DNA from: an uncultured Ferrovum sp.
Lineage (GTDB): Bacteria > Pseudomonadota > Gammaproteobacteria > Burkholderiales > Ferrovaceae
Reading direction: 5' to 3'
Length of the DNA: 48,003 nucleotides
Assembly (NCBI GenBank): GCA_903893215.1
Contig: CAITLJ010000008.1
Coordinates: forward strand, 1 to 48,003
Below, in pieces: positions 35,152 to 44,246 of the stretch; positions within the stretch are counted from its first letter, which is position 1; each line of letters opens with the position of its first letter. Position numbers and translations under genes: made by a program. The notes beneath the pieces are model-generated. The model was given only the letters and a program-made list of their open reading frames with translations, was not told the origin of the DNA and made no database searches.

Positions 35152-37746
35152 TCAGGCCGCCGGCGTCGATTCGAGGAAATCCTGCGCGAAGCGTTGCAGG
35201 ACGCCGCCTGCTTCGTAGATCGAGACTTCTTCGGCCGTATCCAGGCGGCAGGTGACCGGCACGTCGATGCGTTCGCCGCCCCGGCGATGGATCACCAGCG
35301 TCAACGTGGCACGCGGGGTGCGTTGACCGGTCACGTCGAAGGTTTCGGTGCCGTCGATGCCCAGTGTCAGGCGGGTGGTCCCCGGTTTGAATTCCAGCGG
35401 CAGCACGCCCATGCCGATCAGGTTGGTACGGTGGATGCGTTCGAAACCTTCGGCTGCGATGGCTTCCACGCCAGCCAGTCGAACACCCTTGGCGGCCCAG
35501 TCACGGGAAGAGCCCTGGCCATAGTCGGCACCGGCAATCACGATCAGCGGCTGGCTGCGTGCCATGTAGGTTTCGATGGCTTCCCACATGCGCATCACCT
35601 GACCTTCCGGCTCCACGCGGGCCAGCGAGCCAGCCTTCACCTTGCCGTTCTCCTGCACCATTTCGTTTTTCAGGGTGGGGTTGGCAAACGTGGCACGCTG
35701 CGCCGTCAGGTGGTCGCCGCGGTGCGTGGCGTAGGAATTGAAGTCTTCCTCCGGCAGGCCCATCCTGGCCAGGTATTCGCCGGCGGCGCTGTCCAGCATG
35801 ATCGCGTTGGAGGGGGACAGGTGGTCAGTGGTGATGTTGTCACCCAGCACGGCCAGCGGGCGCATGCCCTGCAGCGGACGCGCACCCGCCAGCGCACCCT
35901 CCCAGTAAGGCGGGCGTCGGATGTAGGTGCTCTGCGCACGCCAGTCGTAGAGCGGGGTTACCTTCACGCCATCGTCGGCCTGCGCGGCAAACATGGGGAT
36001 GTACACCTTGCGGAACTGCTCCGGTTTGACGCTGCTGGCCACGATGGCGTCGATCTCCTCATCGCTGGGCCACAGGTCGGCCAACCGGATCTCGCGGCCG
36101 CTGCTGTCGGTGCCCAGCACATCCTTCTCGATGTCGAAGCGGATGGTGCCGGCGATGGCGTAGGCCACCACCAGCGGGGGCGAGGCCAGGAACGCCTGCC
36201 TGGCATACGGATGGATGCGGCCATCAAAATTGCGATTGCCCGACAGCACGGCGGTGGCGTACAGGTCGCGGTCGACCACTTCCTGCTGGATCACCGGATC
36301 GAGCGCACCCGACATGCCATTGCACGAGGTACATGCGTATGCCACCACACCAAAGCCAAGCTGTTCCAGTTCGGGCAACAGGCCGGCGTCTTCCAGATAT
36401 AAGGTGACGGCCTTCGAACCCGGCGCCAGCGAGCTCTTCACCCACGGCTTGCGGGTGAATCCCAGTCGGTTGGCGTTTCGCGCCAGCAGGCCGGCAGCGA
36501 TCATGTTGCGTGGATTGTTGGTATTGGTGCAACTGGTGATGGCCGCAATGATCACGGCGCCATCCGGCATCCTGCCGGGTTCGTTCTCGACCACGCCACT
36601 GATGCCGCGTGCCGCCAGGTCCGAGGTGGGTACCCGGTTGTGCGGATTGCTGGGGCCGGCGATGGTACGTACCACCGTGGACAGGTCAAAGGACAGCACG
36701 CGCGGATAGTGTGCAGTGACCAGGCTGTCGGCCCACAGGCCGGTGTGCCTGGCGTACTTTTCGACCAGATCCACCGTGGCGTCTTCGCGGCCGGTCAGGC
36801 GCAGGTACTTGATGGTCTGCGCATCGATATAGAACATCGCTGCGGTGGAACCAAATTCGGGCGCCATGTTGGCAATCGTGGCGCGATCACCCAGGGTGAG
36901 GTGCGCCGCGCCCTCGCCGAAGAATTCCAGGTAGGACGACACCACTTTCTGCTTGCGCAGGAATTCGGTGAGGGCCAGCACGATGTCGGTAGCCGTGATG
37001 CCCGGTTGCGGTTTGCCGCTGAGTTGCACGCCAATGATGTCGGGCAGGCGCATCCAGGACGCACGGCCCAGCATCACGCTTTCGGCTTCCAGCCCCCCAA
37101 CCCCGATGGCGATCACGCCCAGCGCATCCACCATCGGCGTGTGGCTGTCGGTGCCGACCAGCGTGTCCGGAAAGGCCACGCCATCGCGCGCCTGAATCAC
37201 CGGCGACATGCGTTCCAGGTTGATCTGGTGCAGGATGCCGTTGCCCGGCGGGATCACGTCCACATTGCGGAATGCTTTTTTGGTCCAGTTGATGAAGTCG
37301 AAGCGGTCCTCGTTGCGGCGGTCTTCGATGGCTCGGTTCTTGGCAAATGCATCGGGATCAAAGCCACCACACTCCACTGCCAGCGAGTGGTCCACCACCA
37401 GTTGGGTGGGTACCACCGGATTGACCAGGGCCGGATCGCCACCCTGCGCGGCGATCGCATCGCGCAGGCCGGCCAGATCGACCAGGGCGGTTTGCCCCAG
37501 GATGTCATGACATACCACCCGGGCCGGAAACCAGGGGAAATCCAGGTCCTGCCGCCGTTCGATCAGCTGGCGCAGCGAATCGGCGAGCGTGGACGGGTCA
37601 CAGCGCCGCACCAGGTTTTCGGCCAGCACACGCGACGTGTAAGGCAGGGTGGCGTAGGCCCCAGGCGCGATGGCGTCAACAGCTTCACGCGCGTCGAAAT
37701 AGTCGAGCGTGGTGCCGGGCAGGGGTTTGCGGTGGGCGGTGTTCAT
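35152..37746 (-). CDS. acnD: 2-methylcitrate dehydratase, Fe/S dependent
   Basis: An aconitase-A-like 4Fe-4S enzyme (864 residues) replacing PrpD: it dehydrates 2-methylcitrate in propionate breakdown. Visible are RVVCHDILGQTALVDLAG, GTDSHTPMVDALGVIAIGVGG, the cluster cysteines in ITSCTNTNNPRNM and CTSCNGMSG, and the swivelling domain GADYGQGSSRDWAAKG. The following prpF identifies it as AcnD rather than AcnA. It lies 11 bases after prpC without a strong ribosome site, implying coupling. Confidence 0.97.
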   Translation of the reverse strand: MNTAHRKPLPGTTLDYFDAREAVDAIAPGAYATLPYTSRVLAENLVRRCDPSTLADSLRQLIERRQDLDFPWFPARVVCHDILGQTALVDLAGLRDAIAAQGGDPALVNPVVPTQLVVDHSLAVECGGFDPDAFAKNRAIEDRRNEDRFDFINWTKKAFRNVDVIPPGNGILHQINLERMSPVIQARDGVAFPDTLVGTDSHTPMVDALGVIAIGVGGLEAESVMLGRASWMRLPDIIGVQLSGKPQPGITATDIVLALTEFLRKQKVVSSYLEFFGEGAAHLTLGDRATIANMAPEFGSTAAMFYIDAQTIKYLRLTGREDATVDLVEKYARHTGLWADSLVTAHYPRVLSFDLSTVVRTIAGPSNPHNRVPTSDLAARGISGVVENEPGRMPDGAVIIAAITSCTNTNNPRNMIAAGLLARNANRLGFTRKPWVKSSLAPGSKAVTLYLEDAGLLPELEQLGFGVVAYACTSCNGMSGALDPVIQQEVVDRDLYATAVLSGNRNFDGRIHPYARQAFLASPPLVVAYAIAGTIRFDIEKDVLGTDSSGREIRLADLWPSDEEIDAIVASSVKPEQFRKVYIPMFAAQADDGVKVTPLYDWRAQSTYIRRPPYWEGALAGARPLQGMRPLAVLGDNITTDHLSPSNAIMLDSAAGEYLARMGLPEEDFNSYATHRGDHLTAQRATFANPTLKNEMVQENGKVKAGSLARVEPEGQVMRMWEAIETYMARSQPLIVIAGADYGQGSSRDWAAKGVRLAGVEAIAAEGFERIHRTNLIGMGVLPLEFKPGTTRLTLGIDGTETFDVTGQRTPRATLTLVIHRRGGERIDVPVTCRLDTAEEVSIYEAGGVLQRFAQDFLESTPAA

Positions 37747-37757
37747 GGGTGGATGAC

Positions 37758-38918
37758 TCAGCTGCGTTGGGCGATCGGAACGAAGGTCTGGTCCTCCGGA
37801 CCCACATAGTTGGCGCTGGGGCGGATGATCTTGCCGTCAATACGCTGTTCGATCACGTGCGCCGACCAGCCGCTGGTGCGGGCGATCACGAACAGGGGCG
37901 TGAACATGGCCGTGGGCACCCCCATCATGTGATAACTCACCGCGCTGAACCAGTCGAGGTTGGGGAACATCTTCTTGACTTCCCACATCACCGATTCCAG
38001 GCGCTCGGCGATGTCGTACATCTTGCGGCTGGCCTGCTCGTCGCTGAGCTGGCGAGCCACATCCTTGATCACCTTGTTGCGTGGGTCACTCACGGTATAG
38101 ACCGGGTGACCGAAACCAATCACCACTTCCTTGCGTTCTACGCGGGCGCGGATGTCGGCCTCGGCTTCATCCGGGCTGTCGTAGCGCTTCTGGATTTCGA
38201 AGGCCACCTCGTTTGCTCCGCCATGCTTGGGGCCGCGCAGGGCGCCGATGCCGCCGGTGATGGCGGAAAACATGTCCGAGCCGGTGCCGGCCACCACGCG
38301 CGAGGTGAAGGTGGACGCGTTGAATTCATGCTCGGCATACAGGATCAGCGAGGTATGCATGGCGCGCACCCAGCTGTCGCCCGGTTTCGTACCATGCAGC
38401 AGGTGCAGGAAATGACCGCCGATCGAGTCGTCGTCGGTTTCGACGTCGATGCGCCTGCCGTTGTGGCTGTAGTGGTACCAGTACAACAGCATTGAGCCCA
38501 GCGAGGCCATCAGCTTGTCGGCGATGTCGCGTGCGCCCGGATGATTGTGGTCGTCCTTTTCCGGTGACAGGCAGCCCAGCACCGATACTCCGGTGCGCAT
38601 CACGTCCATCGGATGGGCCGAGGGTGGCAGTTGCTCAAGGGCGGTCTTGAGCCCGGCGGGCAGGCCGCGCAGCGCTTTCAGCTTGGCCTTGTAGCCCGCG
38701 AGTTCTGCGCCGTTGGGTAGCTTGCCGTGCACCAGCAGATAGGCAATTTCCTCGAATTCGCTGGTGGTGGCCAGGTCCAGGATGTCATAGCCGCGGTATG
38801 CAAGATCATTGCCGGTGCGTCCCACCGTGCACAACGCAGTGTTGCCGGCCGCGGTGCCCGACAATGCCACCGATTTTTTAGGCTTGAACGGGACGGGGGT
38901 ATCGGTGCTGGCGCTCAT
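37758..38918 (-). CDS. prpC: 2-methylcitrate synthase
   Basis: Condenses propionyl-CoA with oxaloacetate. The 386-residue protein is of the short citrate-synthase type; catalytic residues lie in [26 protein letters not shown] and [14 protein letters not shown], and the operon supports PrpC rather than a second citrate synthase. GltA, the true citrate synthase, is encoded at 44247-45542 and is longer. Start at 38918 with GGAGG upstream; its ATG overlaps the prpB TGA. Confidence 0.97.
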   Translation of the reverse strand: MSASTDTPVPFKPKKSVALSGTAAGNTALCTVGRTGNDLAYRGYDILDLATTSEFEEIAYLLVHGKLPNGAELAGYKAKLKALRGLPAGLKTALEQLPPSAHPMDVMRTGVSVLGCLSPEKDDHNHPGARDIADKLMASLGSMLLYWYHYSHNGRRIDVETDDDSIGGHFLHLLHGTKPGDSWVRAMHTSLILYAEHEFNASTFTSRVVAGTGSDMFSAITGGIGALRGPKHGGANEVAFEIQKRYDSPDEAEADIRARVERKEVVIGFGHPVYTVSDPRNKVIKDVARQLSDEQASRKMYDIAERLESVMWEVKKMFPNLDWFSAVSYHMMGVPTAMFTPLFVIARTSGWSAHVIEQRIDGKIIRPSANYVGPEDQTFVPIAQRS

Positions 38919-39823
38919 GCTTGGTCGGCCTCCTTGTTGCTGGAAAACAGGGCATCGAGCTTCTGCTCAAAGCTGTGGTAATCGAGAAAATCATAGAGTT
39001 CGGCGCGGGTCTGCATCAGTGGCACCGCCGCCTTCTGGGTGCCATCGCGGCGGATGGTTTCGTACACCGCTTTCGCCCCGGCATTCATGGCACGGTAGGC
39101 GCCGCAGCAATACAGCACGATGCCGACACCCGAATCGCGCATTTCGTCGATGTGATATAGCGGGGTAGACCCAAATTCGGTCAGGTTGGCCAGGATCGGC
39201 ACCTTCACCGCGTCAGCAAACTGGCGGTACATGGGCAGTTCGGTGATCGCCTCGGGGAAGATCATGTCGGCGCCGGCCTCGACACAGGCGCAGGCGCGAT
39301 CAATCGCTGCCTGCAGGCCCTCCACCGCCAGCGCGTCGGTGCGCGCCATGATCACGAACGAACTGTCCGCGCGGGCATCGACGGCGGCTTTCACCCGGTC
39401 AATCATTTCCTGCTGCGAAACGATGGCTTTGCCTGGGCGGTGGCCGCAGCGCTTGGCCAGCACCTGGTCTTCGATATGCATGCCGGCCGCGCCCGCCTTG
39501 ATCAGCGAACGGACGGTGCGCGCGATGTTGAACGCGCCGCCGAAGCCGGTGTCTGCATCCACAAGCAGCGGCAGGCTGGAAGCATCGGTGATTCGCCGCA
39601 CGTCGATCAATACGTCTTCCAGGCCACTGATGCCCAGATCGGGCACGCCAAGCGAGTTGGCCGCAACGCCGCCGCCGGACAGATAAATCGCCTTGAAGCC
39701 GATACGCTCGGCCATGCGTGCGGTGTAAGCATTGATGGTGCCGACGGTCTGCAGGGGCTGTTCCTGTTGCACAGCAGCGCGCAGACGTGCGCCCGGGCTA
39801 TTGTCTTTGAGCACGCCATTCAT
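38915..39823 (-). CDS. prpB: 2-methylisocitrate lyase
   Basis: Splits 2-methylisocitrate into pyruvate and succinate, the last step of the methylcitrate cycle. The 302-residue protein has the catalytic KRCGHRPGK with C126, the metal site [11 protein letters not shown] and [23 protein letters not shown]. The annotated ATG at 39823 abuts GGGAG with no spacing; an in-frame GTG at 39814 would have normal spacing (9 bases) and also fits the family N terminus, so the start is uncertain by three codons. First gene of prpBC-acnD-prpF; promoter 21 bases upstream. Confidence 0.96.
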   Translation of the reverse strand: MNGVLKDNSPGARLRAAVQQEQPLQTVGTINAYTARMAERIGFKAIYLSGGGVAANSLGVPDLGISGLEDVLIDVRRITDASSLPLLVDADTGFGGAFNIARTVRSLIKAGAAGMHIEDQVLAKRCGHRPGKAIVSQQEMIDRVKAAVDARADSSFVIMARTDALAVEGLQAAIDRACACVEAGADMIFPEAITELPMYRQFADAVKVPILANLTEFGSTPLYHIDEMRDSGVGIVLYCCGAYRAMNAGAKAVYETIRRDGTQKAAVPLMQTRAELYDFLDYHSFEQKLDALFSSNKEADQA

Positions 39824-39843
39824 CTCCCTGACTTGGAGTTCCG

Positions 39844-39872
39844 ATCTTAATTTTCAGGGGGTTCGGTGTCAA
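39844..39872 (-). promoter_or_regulatory. Sigma70 promoter of the prp operon
   Basis: On the minus strand TTGACA (39867-39872, perfect -35) and TAAGAT (39844-39849, 4 of 6 at -10) are exactly 17 bases apart. The start point would be near 39838, giving a leader of about 15 bases before prpB. Best promoter match in the window. Confidence 0.7.
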
Positions 39873-39878
39873 TAGCAC

Positions 39879-39900
39879 TTATAACTTATATAAGATATAA
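39879..39900. promoter_or_regulatory. 22-bp palindromic operator candidate, prpB-gntR spacer
   Basis: A near-perfect dyad (10 of 11 half-site pairs) with the core CTTATATAAG and outer TTATA/TATAA arms. It lies 6 bases upstream of the prpB -35 and about 50 bases before gntR, and contains TATAAC, a possible gntR -10. GntR-family regulators bind such AT-rich palindromes next to their own gene, so autoregulation and control of prp are likely. Confidence 0.6.
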
Positions 39901-39906
39901 CACGCT

Positions 39907-39920
39907 GGATTTTGAAATCC
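39907..39920. promoter_or_regulatory. Second dyad in prpB-gntR spacer
   Basis: GGATTT and AAATCC are perfect arms around two bases, six bases after the 22-bp palindrome. Centre-to-centre distance is 24 bases. A second site for the same or another regulator is possible. Confidence 0.35.
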
Positions 39921-39948
39921 CGGCCGTGATATAGTGCACCGCATTAAT

Positions 39949-40680
39949 ATGAAAACACTTGCCTCTCCAAGCTTCCGGCCGCTCTACGACCAGATCAAGA
40001 TCCTGATCACGCAGAGCCTGATTGCCGGTGAATGGCGCCCGGGTGACGCAATCCCGAGCGAGATCGAACTCGCCAACCGCTTTCATGTCAGTCAGGGCAC
40101 TGTGCGCAAGGCGATCGATGCGCTGGCTGCCGAAAACATCCTGGTGCGCCGGCAGGGCAAGGGCACTTTTGTGGCGTCCCATTCGCAGGAAAGGGCCACA
40201 ACCCGGTTTTTGCGCGTCAGCCCGGATTCGGCGTCCGGCGAATTCCCGGGCAGCGAGTTTCTCAGCGTCACGCGTGCGCGCGCCCCCGAACTTACCCTGC
40301 GTCTGCTCGACCTGCGCGCCGGGGCCAGCATTCACATCATCCGCCGTCTGCTCAAGTTTGCCGGCAAGCCAGCCATTCTCGACGAGATCCACCTGCCGTC
40401 CTCCCTGTTCAAGGGGCTTGACGAGAGCGTGATGCGTAGCCACAAGGGGTCGTTCTACGGTTACCTGGAAGGGCAGTTCGGCATCACCATGATCCGTGCC
40501 GAAGAGCGCATCAAGGCGGTCGCCGCCGATGCGGTGCATGCAGAATTGCTGCATGTGCAGCAGGGCGCACCGCTGCTGTGTGTCGACCGCGTCGCCTATA
40601 CCTATGGCGATCGTCCGGTGGAATGGCGGCGTGGCCTGTGTGTGACCGAAGAGTGTTCCTATATCAATGAAGTCACCTGA
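39949..40680 (+). CDS. GntR-family (HutC/UTRA) transcriptional regulator
   Basis: A 243-residue regulator with an N-terminal winged helix (PLYDQIKILITQSL, GDAIPSEIELANRFHVSQGT, RRQGKGTFVA; about 10-80) and a C-terminal UTRA ligand domain (about 95-240) of the HutC type, whose members sense small metabolites. It is divergent from prpBC-acnD-prpF and 44 bases upstream of sdhC on the same strand. I chose ATG 39949; a GTG at 39934 is an alternative, and neither has a clear ribosome site. Likely ligand: a methylcitrate-cycle or TCA intermediate (inference). The typical enterobacterial PrpR is a sigma54 activator, so this is a different control type. Confidence 0.9.
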   Translation: MKTLASPSFRPLYDQIKILITQSLIAGEWRPGDAIPSEIELANRFHVSQGTVRKAIDALAAENILVRRQGKGTFVASHSQERATTRFLRVSPDSASGEFPGSEFLSVTRARAPELTLRLLDLRAGASIHIIRRLLKFAGKPAILDEIHLPSSLFKGLDESVMRSHKGSFYGYLEGQFGITMIRAEERIKAVAADAVHAELLHVQQGAPLLCVDRVAYTYGDRPVEWRRGLCVTEECSYINEVT

Positions 40681-40724
40681 ACGTCAGTAGTACCATTGCA
40701 AGCTGTTTTGTTCGAGAGAGAGCC

Positions 40725-41120
40725 ATGTCAAACCCTAGCGTCAGCGTCAAGAAGCGCCCCAAGCACCTGGAATTGTGGAAAATCCGCCTGCCGGTGCCGG
40801 GCATCGTGTCCATCCTGCACCGCGTCAGCGGCGCAGTGATGTTCCTGGTGTTGATTCCCCTGCTGCTGACCTTGCTCGACAACTCGCTGGCTTCACAGGA
40901 AAGTTTTGAGGACCTGCGCTTTCAGTTGGGCAGCCCGCTGGTCAAACTGGTGGTGCTGGGGTTGGCCTGGTCCTTCCTGCATCATTTCTTTGCCGGTATC
41001 CGTTATCTGCTGCTTGACCTGCACATCGGCATCGACCTGCCCACCACGCGTCTGTGGAGCAAGGCGGTCCTGGTGGTCAGTGGCATCCTTACCCTTCTCG
41101 TGGCGGTGGCACTATGGTAA
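40725..41120 (+). CDS. sdhC: Succinate dehydrogenase cytochrome b556 subunit
   Basis: Membrane anchor of complex II (131 residues), carrying quinone and haem b with SdhD. Three hydrophobic helices, the family signature SILHRVSGAVMFLVL and the FLHHFFAGIRYLLLD segment holding the haem-ligand histidine are present. GAGAGAG precedes ATG 40725. Its TAA lies inside the sdhD start (ATGGTAA), so the anchors are co-translated. Confidence 0.95.
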   Translation: MSNPSVSVKKRPKHLELWKIRLPVPGIVSILHRVSGAVMFLVLIPLLLTLLDNSLASQESFEDLRFQLGSPLVKLVVLGLAWSFLHHFFAGIRYLLLDLHIGIDLPTTRLWSKAVLVVSGILTLLVAVALW

Positions 41121-41461
41121 ATCGTGTTCTTGTCGGGGCCCATTACGGACTCCGCGACTGGTTGATGCAGCGGGTCACTGCGGTGGTCATGCTCGTCGTC
41201 ACACTGGTTTTCGCGGCCTTTTTCCTCACCCATCCCTCATTGCAGTTCGAGGACTGGCAAGGGTTTTTCTCGTACCAGGCCGTACGAGTCCTCACCTTGT
41301 TGTTCTTTCTCAGCCTGTTCCTGCACGCCTGGGTTGGCGTGCGTGACATCCTGATGGACTACATCCAGCCCGTCGGCATTCGTCTGACCCTGCAGGTGGC
41401 GGTGATCGTTGCCCTGGTGTCTTACGCATTGTGGACGGTCTCTATTCTCTGGAGAGTATGA
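41114..41461 (+). CDS. sdhD: Succinate dehydrogenase hydrophobic anchor subunit
   Basis: A 115-residue three-helix membrane subunit. [34 protein letters not shown] (with the haem-side histidine and quinone-site residues) and a final hydrophobic helix match the family. It overlaps sdhC by 7 bases, and its TGA falls just before the sdhA start. Confidence 0.94.
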   Translation: MVNRVLVGAHYGLRDWLMQRVTAVVMLVVTLVFAAFFLTHPSLQFEDWQGFFSYQAVRVLTLLFFLSLFLHAWVGVRDILMDYIQPVGIRLTLQVAVIVALVSYALWTVSILWRV

Positions 41462-41463
41462 GC

Positions 41464-43227
41464 ATGGCACTGGCACGCAGACAATTCGACGCGATCGTCG
41501 TCGGTGGCGGGGGCTCCGGCCTGCGCTGCAGCTTGCAACTGGCCGAGGCAGGACTCCGCGTTGCGGTGTTCTCCAAGGTATTCCCCACCCGCAGTCACAC
41601 CGTGGCCGCACAGGGCGGCATCGGCGCCTCACTCGGCAATATGTCCGAGGACCATTGGCTGTGGCACATGTACGACACCATCAAGGGCTCGGATTACCTG
41701 GGAGACCAGGATGCGATCGAGTTCATGTGTCGTGAAGCAGCCAAGTGCGTGTACGAACTCGAGCATTTCGGCATGCCGTTCGACCGCAATCCCGATGGCA
41801 CCATCTACCAGCGTCCCTTCGGTGGCCATTCGCAGAATTTCGGCGAAAAGCCGGTGCACCGCAGCTGCGCCGCGGCTGACCGCACAGGGCACGCCATGCT
41901 GCATACCCTGTATCAGCGCAACGTGCGCGCCAACTGCCAGTTCTTCGTGGAGTGGATGGCGCTCGACCTGATCAAGGACAGCGAGGGCAATATCCTGGGC
42001 GTGGTGGCGCTCGAGATGGAAACCGGCGAGCCGATGATTTTTCAGGCCAAGGCCACCGTGATCGCCACGGGTGGTGCCGGCCGCATCTTCCAGTCCAGCA
42101 CCAACGCCTTCATCAACACCGGTGATGGCCTTGGCATGGCGGCACGTGCCGGCATTCCGCTCGAGGACATGGAATTCTGGCAGTTCCATCCCACCGGCGT
42201 GGCCGGTGCCGGCGTGCTGATCACCGAAGGGGTGCGTGGCGAAGGCGGCTACCTGCTCAATTCGGAAGGTGAGCGTTTCATGGAGCGCTATGCGCCCACC
42301 ATGAAAGATCTGGCCAGCCGGGACGTGGTATCGCGTTCGATGGACCAGGAAATCAAGGAAGGCCGCGGCGTGGGTCCGGAAAAAGACCATGTGCTGCTAA
42401 AGCTGGATCATCTGGGCGCCGAAACGATCATGAAGCGCCTGCCCGGCATCCGCGAAATCGCGATGAAGTTTGCCAACGTCGACCCGATCAAGGCGCCTAT
42501 CCCGGTGGTGCCAACCTGCCATTACATGATGGGGGGGATTCCCACCAACGTGCATGGTCAGGTGGTGGTACCGAAAGACGGCGTCAACAATGCCGTGGTA
42601 CACGGTCTTTACGCTGTGGGCGAAGCCGCCTGCGTATCGGTACACGGTGCCAACCGTCTGGGGACCAACTCACTGCTCGACTTGGTCGTGTTCGGTCGTG
42701 CCGCCGGCAATCACGTCACCAGGTTCATCAAGGACGATCCTGCGCAGCCCGACCTGCCGGCCGACGCGGCCGACCTGGCGCTGTCGCGTCTGGCGCGTCT
42801 GGACGGTGCCACCAGCGGCGAGAACGTGGCTGAAGTGGGTGCGGCCATGCGCAAGACCGTGCAGGTGCACAGCGGCGTGTTCCGTACCGGTCAGCTGCTG
42901 TCCGAAGGGGTGGGCCGTATCCGCGAAATTGCGCAGCGTTCGCGTGCCACCGCCATCAAGGACCGCAGCAAGACCTTCAACACGGCCCGGATCGAAGCCC
43001 TCGAACTGGAAAACCTGGCCCTGATCGCCGAAGCCACCCTGGTGTCCGGCGACGCCCGCCTGGAAAGCCGTGGTGCCCATTCGCGCGAGGATTATCAGGC
43101 GCGCGATGACGTCAACTTCCTCAAGCACAGCCTGTGGTATGCCGATGCCAGCCGGATGGCCTACAAGCCGGTCAACCTCAAACCGCTCACCGTTGAGTCG
43201 TTCGAACCCAAGGTTCGTTCCTACTGA
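41464..43227 (+). CDS. sdhA: Succinate dehydrogenase flavoprotein subunit
   Basis: Oxidises succinate to fumarate. The 587-residue protein has the FAD loop [20 protein letters not shown]45 in [12 protein letters not shown] for covalent [25 protein letters not shown], the catalytic arginine in [20 protein letters not shown] and [22 protein letters not shown] chose ATG 41464, since GGAG at 41451-41454 is 9 bases away and the N terminus aligns with E. coli SdhA; ATG 41458 (overlapping the sdhD stop) is also possible. Confidence 0.97.
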   Translation: MALARRQFDAIVVGGGGSGLRCSLQLAEAGLRVAVFSKVFPTRSHTVAAQGGIGASLGNMSEDHWLWHMYDTIKGSDYLGDQDAIEFMCREAAKCVYELEHFGMPFDRNPDGTIYQRPFGGHSQNFGEKPVHRSCAAADRTGHAMLHTLYQRNVRANCQFFVEWMALDLIKDSEGNILGVVALEMETGEPMIFQAKATVIATGGAGRIFQSSTNAFINTGDGLGMAARAGIPLEDMEFWQFHPTGVAGAGVLITEGVRGEGGYLLNSEGERFMERYAPTMKDLASRDVVSRSMDQEIKEGRGVGPEKDHVLLKLDHLGAETIMKRLPGIREIAMKFANVDPIKAPIPVVPTCHYMMGGIPTNVHGQVVVPKDGVNNAVVHGLYAVGEAACVSVHGANRLGTNSLLDLVVFGRAAGNHVTRFIKDDPAQPDLPADAADLALSRLARLDGATSGENVAEVGAAMRKTVQVHSGVFRTGQLLSEGVGRIREIAQRSRATAIKDRSKTFNTARIEALELENLALIAEATLVSGDARLESRGAHSREDYQARDDVNFLKHSLWYADASRMAYKPVNLKPLTVESFEPKVRSY

Positions 43228-43241
43228 TCCCGGAGCCTGTC

Positions 43242-43937
43242 ATGAAATTCAAGGTCTATCGCTACAACCCCGAGAAAGATGCCAAACCCTACATGCAGGA
43301 CTTCGACGTTGAACTGAAGTCCTCTGACCGCATGCTGCTCGATGCCATCCTGCGACTGAAGGAACAGGACGACACGCTGAGCCTGCGCAAGTCGTGCCGT
43401 GAAGGCGTGTGCGGTTCGGACGGCATGAACATCAATGGCAAGAATGGCCTGGCCTGCATTACCCCGCTGCTGGGGCTGAAGGAGCCGGTCGAACTGCGTC
43501 CGCTGCCGGGCCTGCCGGTGATCCGTGACCTGATCGTCGACATGAGCCAGTTCTTCAAGCAGTACCACTCGGTCACCCCGTATCTGGTCAACGACACCGT
43601 GGCGCCCGAGAAGGAGCGTCTGCAGTCGCCGGAAGACCGCGAGGAACTCAACGGCCTCTATGAGTGCATCCTTTGCGCCTGTTGCAGTACTTCGTGCCCC
43701 TCCTTTTGGTGGAATCCCGACAAGTTCGTCGGTCCGGCCGGCCTTCTGCAGGCCTATCGTTTCATCGCGGACACCCGTGACCAGGCCACCAATGCCCGTC
43801 TGGACAACCTGGAAGATCCCTACCGCCTGTTCCGCTGCCACAGCATCATGAATTGCGTCGATGTCTGCCCGAAGGGTCTGAACCCCTCGCTGGCCATCGG
43901 CAAGATCAAGGAAGCCCTGGTCAAGCGCGCGGTCTGA
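43242..43937 (+). CDS. sdhB: Succinate dehydrogenase iron-sulfur subunit
   Basis: Carries electrons from FAD to quinone. The 231-residue protein has the 2Fe-2S ligands in SCREGVCGSDGMNING and the later GLAC, and the 4Fe-4S and 3Fe-4S ligands in CILCACCSTSCPSFWW and CHSIMNCVDVCPKGLNP. CGGAGC precedes ATG 43242, 14 bases after sdhA. Confidence 0.97.
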   Translation: MKFKVYRYNPEKDAKPYMQDFDVELKSSDRMLLDAILRLKEQDDTLSLRKSCREGVCGSDGMNINGKNGLACITPLLGLKEPVELRPLPGLPVIRDLIVDMSQFFKQYHSVTPYLVNDTVAPEKERLQSPEDREELNGLYECILCACCSTSCPSFWWNPDKFVGPAGLLQAYRFIADTRDQATNARLDNLEDPYRLFRCHSIMNCVDVCPKGLNPSLAIGKIKEALVKRAV

Positions 43938-43943
43938 GGTCGC

Positions 43944-44195
43944 ATGAACGAAGAACAACTGACGAAAGTCAGGGAGCGGGCGCGCTGGCATAGCCGGCGC
44001 GGCCTGCTGGAGCTTGATCTGCTTTTGGAGAAATTCCTCGCCCTGCGGCTGGAATTGATGGACGAGGCGGAGCTGCAACTGTACGACGAAGTGCTGTTGT
44101 TGCCCGATAACGAGCTGCTGGACATCGCGATGGGGCGCAAGGCGCCGCCGGACGATCGTACCGGGGCCATCTTTGCGCAGCTGCGTGCCCTCTGA
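43944..44195 (+). CDS. sdhE: FAD assembly factor SdhE
   Basis: An 83-residue helical protein that assists covalent FAD attachment to SdhA. The required RGxxE motif is present (SRRGLLELDLLL; R19, G20, E23), followed by DEAELQLYDEVLLLPDNELL. It starts 6 bases after the sdhB stop, GAGG upstream. Its position inside the sdh operon supports the function. Confidence 0.92.
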   Translation: MNEEQLTKVRERARWHSRRGLLELDLLLEKFLALRLELMDEAELQLYDEVLLLPDNELLDIAMGRKAPPDDRTGAIFAQLRAL

Positions 44196-44246
44196 GGTCG
44201 GGCCGCAGCTGCTTACCTATCTGCAGCATTTTGGGAGAGTTTGAAC

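Noticed and set aside
37758-38918. A second citrate synthase rather than PrpC
   Set aside because: Operon with prpB, acnD and prpF and the short-form length favour 2-methylcitrate synthase; gltA is separate.
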